A stretch of DNA of 64,000 nucleotides from Anoplolepis gracilipes (lineage: Eukaryota > Arthropoda > Insecta > Hymenoptera > Formicidae). Position 1 is the stretch's first letter; every line of letters starts with the position of its first letter. Both the position numbers and the translations under genes were made by a program. This document shows, piece by piece, positions 24,101 through 33,700 of the stretch. The DNA is taken from positions 9,886,501 to 9,950,500 of the forward strand of contig NC_132978.1 in the NCBI RefSeq assembly GCF_047496725.1, in the 5' to 3' direction. The notes beneath the pieces are model-generated. The model saw only the letters and a list, made by a program, of their open reading frames with translations. It searched no databases and was not told the DNA's origin.

Positions 24101-26256
24101 ACCGATTACATAAAACTCGCTGTTATAAATCGAGATAACTCAACTTTCCCCCTGTGCTTTCTCCGCGCAATTTGACACCGAAGGAAGTTTCTCGAATCTG
24201 AAGCGGCAAATCTCCTTGATTTCACGCCAGATTCTCGCTCGCATGCATACTCCGTCAAATTTCGACAGATTTTCCCTTGTCGTTTCTCGCGTTTGGCGAA
24301 GAAGATGAGGGAGAAGAGCATCATCGCTTAAGCCTCTCAATCGGCGACGACTCGGCCGTTGACAGCGGGAAGGAAGAAAAAAAAAGAAACGAAGGGGGGC
24401 ACCCCTAAGCGAGATCTCTCATCGAGTTTGACAAACGACAAGACGAATAACGGCGCGGCGCGTCTGGTTTTATGAAAGCACGCAGAGTCGGTACGTAGGA
24501 ACGGAAACTGAGAGAAAAGGAAATCTCTTTCCCCCCCCCCCCTCCCACCTCCTCGTCCCCTCTTCCCCCTCATTGTCCCGTATCTATCCTCTGAGGAAAG
24601 GCAGCGGCACCAACAACGACAGTCGGAGAACGGAAAAGTGAAAAATTTTCTCGAGCGGAAAAAATGATATTCAGCGGGCCGCCGCGCCGAACGCCAAGCG
24701 ATTCCCTCGCTCTCGGTTCAGTCGCTTCCTCTCCTCTTTCTTTTTCTTCTCTTTCCCCTTTATCGCACATAAATCAGACATGTTTCATTTGCGATCACGC
24801 ACGCTTCCGCGGAGATCTTTCTGCGCGAGTCATCTCCCGGTGAGCGAATCGATTCCCGGAATTCTTTTATTTTCTTTTTAGCGAAAAATTGTCGCGCCCG
24901 ACTGAGTCTGACTAACGTTTCGCTCGCATGGCGACTGATGGTGGGAGATCGGCCGGCAGGGCGACTGCGCTTTTACTCCATCGCATTAATTTACGACACT
25001 TTCGACCGCTTTTGCTGCTCGGCCACTTAGAGCCTGTCGTCTTTCCCAAGTCCTCCGCGCATACCTACGGCCTGACGTGGTTTCGCATCCGAGATCTGAG
25101 ATTGGTGTTGTCGACCAAACACCACATAGTGTACATAACGCCGTTTTATAAATTACAGTCATCGTAGCGTGCTAAAAAGCAGAAATTTTTCTTTCTTTTT
25201 GTCATTAATCATCGTGTTGTATCGCGCCTCATATGGAATAAAAAATTAAAAGAAAGCAACAAATTTACTCAATTACTTAAAAGATCAATTTTATAAAATT
25301 GTAATCTTTTATATCTTTATTTAACAACAATTAAATGTGCTTTGTCGGAGTTGCTGTAAATTTGATCCAGTCAATTATTCTGTAAAGATGTTCATAGTTT
25401 TAATCTAAATAGCGATAACGAGTATCTTTTTTCAATTACGCTGATTGCATGTTAATGCGATTATTAACTCTTTGATCATCCTAACTGCAAAAAAGCAGAG
25501 ACGAGAAATTGCAAACGTTATTTTTTGACATCGTTATTTTAAATATTTGTAGGTCTCTAAACCTGTTTGTTATTTTTATCTTATTTTTACCATGTTTTTG
25601 TAGTGCGCAAAAACAGAACAAAATATAAATTTTTAAAAATGTTTTTCTTTAATTAATCTGAAATTTATTCCGAGTTATTGATTAGTCGTCAATCTTCTTG
25701 CTAAATGAAAAGTTAACCTCTAGAATTGCACCAGCAATTCCAATAAATTAATAAATATTGTGATCAACTTTAGCACGCGTTAATTTTAGTTTTATTTTTT
25801 TTAAATTCAACCAATATTTTTTTACTCAGCGAGCGCCGCACGAGATCATAAGGAATGACCGCGTCATCTTCGTTCTCTATCCGGCACTGCCGATAAATAA
25901 ATACGTCCATAAGTCTCCGATCTGTCATGCTTTGTCGCCCGGCGACATAATAAGTAATCGGGCATACGCGGCAAACTAGGAATTAGTAACGGTCAGCCGG
26001 GAGAGATGTACCTCTTCCGTTAAAGAGCGGCGAGAAGCGGCGGCGATAAAGAGATGGCAAAAATTGAAGGAAGCTGAGGTCAGACGGCCGGCCGGCCAGT
26101 CAAGCGAGTCGGTCGCGATGCGGAACGCATACCCGTGAGGTCCCGCACGCACGTCCCACATAAGCTTTATAGTAATAACTATCTATCCATACGTAAGAGT
26201 TATTTCCAGGCTGTGATTTAAAGTTGCCGATGCATAAAGCCTCGCCGCGACCGGAA
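24101..26256. other. Non-coding stretch, CpG-rich then AT-rich
   Basis: 24120-25120 is CpG-rich with a purine-rich tract and a 10-12 base C run (near 24530-24542). A 79-codon forward frame begins at ATGGCG (24928) but has no recognised motif. 25170-25830 is AT-rich with no frame of note. 25830-26250 is CpG-rich again. Confidence 0.5.
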
Positions 26257-26287
26257 TCTCTCTCTCTCTCTCTCTCTCCCTCTCTCT
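26257..26287. repeat. (TC)n microsatellite
   Basis: About 15 TC units with one CCC interruption. Confidence 0.92.
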
Positions 26288-27160
26288 TGTCTCGCATCGA
26301 AAGTATCAACGTTAGTAGCTTGGTACGAAACGCGTTGCGTAGGTACGTGGAAATATGATGACGTCGAGAATGAAAAGACCATAAGGGGAGAGCGAGGATA
26401 CGAGGTTGACGGGAGAGGCTGCGGTAAAGAGAAAGAACCGTGCTTTACGCGTATCCTTTGAGAAAGGCGGTTCCCCGACAGCTTCCGCGACGGCCTGCCT
26501 CTTCGCGCCGCAGCTCTTCGTTCATCCGCCCACTTCGTGTAGGATAGAGATTTACTAATGAGAATCGCGAGAATATAACGTACCGCAGAGCGCTTTGAAG
26601 AATGAGCCGTAGGTGGTAATAAAGTTCGAGGCTTCAAGGACACGATGTGATTAATTGAGAAGTTACTGACAAGTTTAACGAATCTGCATTGTGTTATTTG
26701 CCTGTGATATTCTTTAGATGCTTGTACGATGAGTTTTACATAATCAATATACCATCTTTAATTTACTATATAATTCGTTATGTTTCATCAGAGATTAACC
26801 GTGCATGTGATGTGATACAAAACGGATTATAATGTTGTAATTTTGCGCGGGATTCTAAATTATTATTTCAAAACTATTCTTTTCTTTTTAATCTTTAAAA
26901 ACTTTTATTTTTAAAAATTGTAATTCTTTTAAATAATTAAAAATTGCAATAATTATGTGAAATCTATATATTTTCGTTTTTTAAATTTCGAATAGCTAAA
27001 GTGTCATATTCAAAAATTCTTTTTCGAAATTATATAATTATCTAGTTTTACCTATAGTTTTACCAATTTTTTGATAATTAAAATTATAACTCGTGAGATT
27101 GATCAAATAAGAAATAAAAGAACGCAATGAATGCTCGCGAGATTACAAGTATAGATTCTT
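26288..27160. other. Non-coding stretch
   Basis: CpG-rich to about 26630, then AT-rich with A/T runs to 27110. I see no gene or structured repeat. Confidence 0.5.
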
Positions 27161-27358
27161 ATGAAATCGAGTTCCACCATTGAGGAAAATGAAAGCCCCT
27201 GGGCACAGTTTGTTCCTGCCACAGGAGCAAATCCAAATATCACATCGTACTGCAAGTGGGAGGAAAGAGAGAATATCTTTCCTATGGAAACGGCTGCTAA
27301 GTCACTGACGTCCTTTCCTACCCCCGGGGCGTTCTCGTTTCCACCCTCTCAAGCGTGA
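27161..27358 (+). CDS. Possible small ORF, 65 codons, unassigned
   Basis: Starts ATGAAATCG and ends TGA. The product has ordinary amino-acid balance: acidic N-terminal part (EENES), then SPWAQF, a proline/serine/threonine-rich C-terminal third, two tryptophans and one cysteine. No signal peptide, membrane segment or known domain is visible. It lies in a 300-bp block that looks poorer in CpG and richer in TG/CA than the surrounding DNA. It could be a small protein, part of an exon, or a chance frame in a conserved non-coding element. Confidence 0.17.
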   Translation: MKSSSTIEENESPWAQFVPATGANPNITSYCKWEERENIFPMETAAKSLTSFPTPGAFSFPPSQA

Positions 27359-27897
27359 GACGCGCAGTGAGTGGACTTAAACCCTCCAGGCACACCGGAT
27401 CCTGGACTACGGTCAGCCCTTTCTGCTCCTCCTTCTCAGCATGCCTGAGATCTTCACGATGAGTCACCAGGCTAGAATGAATCACTCAGGATCTTCAGAT
27501 ATTATTAATTACCCGCTGTATCTACGCGAGTTTTGTCAATGAATGATCTATCTTAGGATACCTGGAATTGCTCTTCAGAGATTGTTTGAACACGTGTATA
27601 TAATTTTGTTGCTATTCAAATCTGATTACACATAAAATTATAAGGGTATGTGTAAGTGTGTATGTGTGAAGAACGATGCCGATGTTGGAGTACAGTCAGG
27701 ACTTGTTAATTGACAAATCTCCTTAACGGGAGTTGGTAATTAGAGAAACTTGTTTGCGATATTGAACAAGAATAAGAAGCCTCCCTTCTCTCCAGAAACG
27801 CCTGTCGTTTGCTAAGATACTCTTTTCAAACCGAATTAATTTGTTAATCGGCTCTCATAATCGTCAACATCACCCGACCGATGGTGGAAGCTGAGTC
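27359..27897. other. Non-coding stretch between two protein-like frames
   Basis: Mixed composition. Near-duplicate CTGAGATCTTCA (27441) and TCAGGATCTTCAG (27487) strings lie 45 bp apart. No open frame or mobile element seen. Confidence 0.5.
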
Positions 27898-28200
27898 TCA
27901 GTCTCTTGGAGCTTCGTGTCGCGATGGTGAACCGTCATGGCAATGGTAATGGCGCTGAATGCCTCTAGCCATCTGAATAACAGCTAACACATAACATAAC
28001 ACCTCGGGAACAGCCGGCCATTGAAGAGCGGTACCATATTGTCCTACGTTACAATAGGTCACTGAGCACACTTTGAATGACCCATGCCTAACCCATACAA
28101 CTCTCTGTCTACGAGACAGAGCCTCTTTTTCTTCATTCCGTGCACGTTTCATGTGTTCGTTCGTTATTCGTCGATTTTTTTCTTTTTCGAGATTTGTCAA
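27898..28200 (-). other. Unassigned protein-like open frame, about 100 codons
   Basis: A minus-strand frame starting at TTG. The N-terminal third is charged (K, R, E, N). The rest is balanced, with a short hydrophobic segment (VLCYVLAVIQMA) followed by a histidine-rich string (QRHYHCHDG). No family is recognised. A perfect 8-bp hairpin (28103-28121) lies inside, and a related-looking low-CpG block with another open frame lies upstream. It could be an exon, an old repeat or a structured non-coding RNA. Confidence 0.12.
28103..28121. repeat. Perfect 8-bp hairpin followed by a T-rich run
   Basis: CTCTGTCT and AGACAGAG flank a three-base ACG loop. On the plus strand it is followed three bases later by CTTTTTCTTC. 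A compact stem followed by T residues resembles a pol III RNA end, but I see no internal A/B box pair or other supporting element. Confidence 0.4.
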
Positions 28201-29586
28201 GGAACGTAGATGTTGACAAAAGGAAAGTGATCCACGAACTGGTTCGATCCTTGGAGTAATTTTCTCTACATATTTTTTAAAATTTTTTTTTTTGCTATCT
28301 TTCCCGTCTTTTAATTCAAGATACGATAACCGATAAACTTTAATTTCACTAGCTTTCTCTTAAAATAAATAAAGTATCTTTAAAATAACGTATATCTCTT
28401 AATCTAAATATGTTTAATCGAAATGCTAATATAATTATAATTGTGAATTGCTTGAGAAACTTTCATAGGCAAAAAGAGTAAGAATTTTTATAACATGTTT
28501 TTTTTTAATATATTATTAAATAGTATTTGAACTTAAGATCAATTTTAGTAAAAACACTTTAATTAGATATGATGACAAGTCGCGAGCGTGCAATTTTAGA
28601 CCGAATTAAACCACGAAAATATGTGAGAATTGTCAGATTCTCTTCCAACGAACGATGTTTACTTTGGCATGTTTCCGAAACGAAACACGGTTCCGTCTAA
28701 AATTGTAGAGATATATTTCCTAAACAATTTGAATGAATCTCGAAATGAATCTACAAGCTGACAGACCACACACAATCGACGTCATGGGGTGCCGCGTCCG
28801 GCGGAATTGTTCGAGTTTTGTTGAGGGCTCGTCGGCCTCGAAGTTGCGCAGACGTCTCGCTTGACCCTACGAGAAACAGGTCCCGAGAGTCGTACTTAAA
28901 TTCGTAGCAGTCGTAAAAATAAAGTTCGGACTCGATCCGACGAGCGGCGCGATCTCCGATCTCTTCTGATCCCGATTTTTCTTAGAAGCGGTGGCCGACG
29001 ATATCTCTCGCTAACCAAAAAAGAACTCAAACAAAGATGCACGCGACGGGGAGTCCGAAATCCCAAGTCGGAATTTGATACGCGAAAGACTTCTACGATT
29101 TCGATTGGACGGTCTCGTTTTTACCCGATCTTCCATCTAATAAAAATTTGTTACGAGATAATTATAAGATCCGTGACAAATCGAGGACATGAAATTTTGA
29201 TTCTGTATTGCGCAAGTTTATTATTATTTATGATTCTATTTATAGTATAAATACCATTTGGATGATAATAACGCTAGAAAAAACGATTGTGGGTTAAGAA
29301 AAACTTATAAGTGACGAATTTCAAAATATTTGTAATTAATGATGTGGAATGAAACCTTATATGCGATCGCCTAAAATATTAACAAAGACAGAACCAAAAT
29401 ATTCACAGTGACCTACTTTCATCATATTTTTACTATTTCAGATATGATCCATTTGATGTATTTTTAAATATGGAATTTCCATTTAATCTCTTTCGACTAT
29501 TATCGTCACATTCGTTGTTTTTTTTTTTTCATGAAAATATATCGGCGTTTTTGTCTTAAGGAGAAATTGAATGAAATCAAATATAT
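28201..29586. other. Non-coding stretch
   Basis: AT-rich at 28260-28570 and from 29130 onward. CpG-rich at 28780-29120. No open frame above the noise. A 12-base T run at 29518-29529. Confidence 0.5.
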
Positions 29587-29937
29587 TAAAAGTTAATAAA
29601 TCTAATACATTTCAAGATTTGATATTGCATAAAGATTTTTAGCCTTTTAAAATATAAAATTAATAATTAATTTGTGAATTAAAGTAAAAATGTACCCTGT
29701 AGAATTAAAATTATTTTCATGAATTTTTATGTGTAGTTACTATAAAAAAATTAATTCAATGTAAAATAATATTTTTTATTTCGAAATTAAATATTATATA
29801 AGGTAAATTTAATATTATACTAGCTAAATCTGGTTTAATTCACAAATTAATTATTAATTTTATATTTTAAAAGGCTAAAAGTGTGCTTTATGTAATGTCA
29901 AATAAATTTCGAAATGTATTAGATTTATTAACTTTTA
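29587..29937. repeat. Long inverted repeat, arms about 100 bp
   Basis: The left arm (29587-29684) pairs with the right arm (29833-29937). The inner 45 bp is nearly perfect, running from AGCCTTTTAAAATATAAAA to TTTGTGAATTAAA against its mirror image. The outer part shares AAAAGTTAATAAATCTAATA and ATTTCRAR with gaps. The roughly 150-bp centre is AT-rich without an open frame. I see no convincing target-site duplication, so it may be a MITE that lost its ends or an inverted duplication. Confidence 0.8.
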
Positions 29938-30003
29938 TCGTAGCTGATAATTTCTTAATTATTTTCGTTGTTATTAATATAAAAAATTGACAAGTTAACA
30001 TAT

Positions 30004-30153
30004 TTAAATGGCCCGATTGCACCAACATTATTTTGGATTTATGTAAGTGAGACAACCATGTGTCTGTCTTTATCTTTCTTTCTAAATGAATAAAAGGAGA
30101 CATATTTAAGTCTCGCATAAAGCCAAAATAATGTTAATGTAATCGAGCTTAGA
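30004..30153. mobile_element. Short MITE-like inverted repeat, about 150 bp
   Basis: The left arm (30004-30052) matches the reverse complement of the right arm (30102-30153). Shared blocks: CGATT, CA then AACATTATTTTGG, TTTATG, and GAGAC. The interior is about 50 bp. Two substitutions per ten bases at the outer ends show decay. It follows the preceding inverted repeat by less than 70 bp. No target-site duplication is clear. Confidence 0.6.
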
Positions 30154-30932
30154 ACTTTCATTAGAACGGAAATATCTTATAAAGCTACCATCGCATCCAA
30201 GGAATAGCGAACTATTTTAAGCAGAGGATTACCGCCAGGTAAATCATCGTTTCACATGACAGGTCTTAGTCGTTCACTTCCAGCACGATATCGCGGATCA
30301 TTTCGTAGTGTGCGATCGCGTGCGCACTATATATTTCTTTCCTCCTCTGTGAAGATACATTTATACAGATACCGCCTCTATCTCTCGCTGTCCTATTAAT
30401 TGTTCGATGCAACGTGGGCGGTGACCGCGCTGTACTAATTGCTCCGCGGAGGTACGACTGGAATAATTCGTGCTGTGCGGAAGAAACTGTGAGATCCTTC
30501 TAACCGCACTTCGATGCAACGTGGACGGCCAGACGAGAGAAGAAATGAGGAAAGCTTCGACCGCGGCGCAGGAGAGATCAGAGAGATTGACCTTTGGCCG
30601 CTAATCGTGCGGGACACTGACAAAGTTTCGTTGGAGCGCCAGGTTTCTGATACTTCGTAGAGAGAAGCTCATCTCCTCGTTGGCGTCGTGACGCCCGTGA
30701 CTGATCGTACTCGTAAAAGTCTTCCTCTCTTTCGAGATAAATACTGCGACTATTGCAGGAAATCCGGCTCGTCTATGTACAACTTTATCTAAAAGAATAG
30801 AATTGTGTCAAATGTCATTGTCAAATTTCTTTGTCACATGTTCCGTGTCGTCGTTCTGATTTGTTTTTGTCGAGCAAAATTTAGTTTTACGAGAAGACGT
30901 TCCTTGTTTAAGAATAATGATCCAGATGTGCA
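30154..30932. other. Non-coding stretch with a 19-bp direct repeat
   Basis: TTCGATGCAACGTGGGCGG (30403-30421) recurs at 30510-30528 with one change (A for G), 107 bp apart. The DNA is CpG-rich. No gene recognised. Confidence 0.55.
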
Positions 30933-31241
30933 TACGATATGTATATAATTACTAGTTTGCTTATTATCACAAGAGTAAAACATGTGTGTACGCATACACA
31001 CATACACACTTATACATATGTAGAAAAAAAAATAATGCACAATTAAAAAGATTAATTAAATATAATAAAATGTATCATAAAATTTTAATTTATAATAATT
31101 TCATGATATAATTTTAATTAATCTTTTTAATTGTGCATTATTTATTTTTCCACATATATAATATATAACTGCGTATGTGTGTGTACTCACACTTTATTCT
31201 TGTGATAATACGAGCTAGAATTGGACCAATATATTCGTAAC
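30933..31241. repeat. Long imperfect palindrome with a very short loop, arms about 150 bp
   Basis: The left arm (30933-31085) aligns with the reverse complement of the right arm (31097-31241) almost to the centre, leaving about 12 nt of loop. Clear paired blocks: TATTATCACAAGA, GT(A/G)CGCATACACAC-like CA tracts, AATAATGCACAATTAAAAAG (near-identical in both arms), and TATCAT with AAATT close to the centre. The right arm overlaps the donor end of the possible exon 31191-31380, so the left arm carries a decayed mirror copy of that sequence. RNA across it would form one long hairpin. Confidence 0.82.
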
Positions 31242-31380
31242 ATTCATTCAAATAGTCAGCCACTTCATTCCAGAGAGTGTCTAAATTCCACGAAAAAGCC
31301 ATTTGCCAGCGAATGCCGAGCATTTCTGGCACATGCAATACGGAATTGATGTCTTGTGCCAGACACGCATATGCGTGATT
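31191..31380 (-). CDS. Possible internal coding exon, 63 codons plus one base, unassigned
   Basis: On the minus strand the segment begins directly after TATTAG and ends directly before GTGAGTAC, a consensus donor. It is exactly 190 nt, open throughout in one frame. The frame's upstream stop (TAG) is the putative acceptor itself, as expected if the frame is real only within the exon. The product is protein-like, with three tryptophans, balanced acidic and hydrophobic residues (WNLDTLWNEVADYLNECYEY) and an ILARIITRIK end. No family recognised and no partner exon found. The pyrimidine tract before the AG is weak. The 3' end lies in a palindrome arm, so a repeat artefact is the main alternative. 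Confidence 0.23.
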
Positions 31381-33700
31381 CTAATAGACGGCGAGACGGC
31401 ACGGCATGCACGCACATCACTCAGTCATGGGGTAATGAGCCTGAGAGACAGAGACGAGGTAAAACTCGGTCAATTCCCATGTCGTGGCATTGTGCATTAT
31501 ATTATGCATCTCGACCCTTCATGAAATACTAAAGACCCTGTCGAAGAAAATTTCTTAAACTTGTTCGAACAAAAATGCTGCCGTACATTACGATTCGCAG
31601 AAACCAAGATAGTGCAAGGAAAAATGCGATTACGACTGAATCGGTTCTGAATTGCAGAAAATTGGAAGTGAAATTAAGTAAATCTTTTGCAATTATTGCG
31701 GTAGGAAGGGCTGTAATGAACTGGATTAACGATTTTATTTTCTAGGAATATATTTATATAGATATAAATAGTTATTAAGAAATGAAAATATTAAATAATT
31801 TTAATTTATCATATATATGTGCTAATCATCTTCATGTTTGTGTTTGTACAAACTTCTTTATTTCTCGATATGCTGAGCCATTAGATAAGATGCTAATATG
31901 CTGTTTATTGGCATCTTTTGATTTAGATGTAAACATTGACAACTCTTTCTCCTCACCGAGAAGTTTCTCGGCTCATTATTTACGCTGTTTATGACCGCTT
32001 CTCAACTTTATCACGCGCAAATGTAGTTTCTAACAGTTCTTTTTCCGCGATATTCTCGTGTTAACGACCGCATCGACTCACTTTACGATTGCGAGAGACA
32101 AGATATTATTTATAAATTCATTATAAAACAGCTTCGTCGAATGGCGCGGTAAAAATAATCCGATCGTGTCGATAGCGTCGCTAAATGCGGACAAATCAAC
32201 GCTAAAGCTTACGAGCGGCATAAGTTGCAGAGCAACTAATTGCAAAGTGAATGAGTTGAACGCGCGCGCGTGTGTAAATCTAGAGACTTAATGAACTGCA
32301 GGTTAGTGTTTCGCGAACGCACCGTACATGGATAACATGGGACAAATCACCGCGTGTGTAGAACATGCTTGTAACGAGGTAACAGGATTGCTCGCGGAAG
32401 GGATTACTGACACGTCTCGCAGCAAACAAGCTCGGATGAATGACTAATGGCAATTGATAGAAAACAAATATCTGGCAACGACGATGGACGATCCAATTAT
32501 TTATTCCACCGAATTGGCGAATTCGATTCATACAAAGATCCGTTATTTTTCTTAGATAGGAGAAAAATCGACTTGTTATTTGCTAATTTACACTTCATGA
32601 CTCTATTTTGATTTGAATACACATAATTACTGATCCTTTTTTAATAAAAAATGTCACTAGAAAAATGTTACAAAGTAAAGAATAGAGCTTTTACTCCAGT
32701 ATGTAAACTTCAATGAGAATCAAATTGGAAATTCTATTCACGGTGAGATAATTTGCAGAATAAAGTGTAAAACGCTGAGCTCCGCCTAATAATAATACAT
32801 TACTGAGAGGTCTACGCATATTTTCCCTAAAATTCCATCTTCCCTTCTCGTGCTCGCGACCCTGTTGCACCTGTCGCGTATGCAAGCGCACGATTTATGC
32901 ATCTCAGTCAGTGTAAACTGTCTGGAAGATGTAATGAGAGACGAGCTGCGTGACGAGAATACCACAATAAAGTGGCAACGAAAAAGCGCGGAGAAAAAAA
33001 GGAGAGAAAAGTGTGCACGTGCGATAAAATATGCGTCTGATAACCGAGATTTTCCAATAAACATGATTCGCATGGATAGTTTCTAGTGTCGCGGTAAAAG
33101 ATCGCATAATTATATAAATTAGATACCGGTCGGAGGAAGCCAAAAAAAAGGTTTCAATGAAGAGAAGGTAAGTTCGATAAGTGCGAAAAGAAGCGCGAAC
33201 GAAAGGATCGATGAGAACGAGAGAGAAGGAAAGAGAAGAGCGGATAAGAGGCTGCTATATAACACGCGTGTCTAATTTCCCTACGAACGGCCCGATCGGC
33301 AGGCCCGCGGGCGGGCCCGGTGATTTACACAGCCAGCACACGCGTGAGCGTTCACGCACGCACAACTCCAATGCTAATGCTACAAGCTGTTAAACGTCTT
33401 TAATAATATTCGGCGACGAAGGTGGCGTATTCGCCGTGAACGATCGCGAGGCGAGGCAAGGCAAAGTGCGATCTATCGTCGCGAGGTGATCGCGGGGATT
33501 CTCATTAGTGATTCTCCTACAGGTGTAACTCTTTCCCGATTCCCCTTTTTCAATACTCGTGTGTGATTTCTCACCGTGCGCGCGCGCACGACGCGAGTCA
33601 GGTAAATTTAAAATGCTAAATGTTTCTACGTACCGAGAAAACGAAACAGCTGATTTACCGTTAATAAACTTACGTGACTAGCAATGCACGGATGTAGGTT
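31381..33700. other. Non-coding stretch
   Basis: Mixed composition, CpG-rich at 32040-32310 and 33180-33600, AT-rich at 31670-31850 and 32560-32700. Open frames at 32691-33143 overlap in several frames on both strands and are not recognised. Confidence 0.5.

Noticed and set aside
27563..27576. TGGAATTGCTCTTC, like part of miR-281
   Set aside because: No matching 5' arm upstream; partial match only.
28232..28243. GGTTCGATCC, a perfect-looking tRNA B box
   Set aside because: The bases on each side cannot form a T stem and no A box or acceptor stem is in range.
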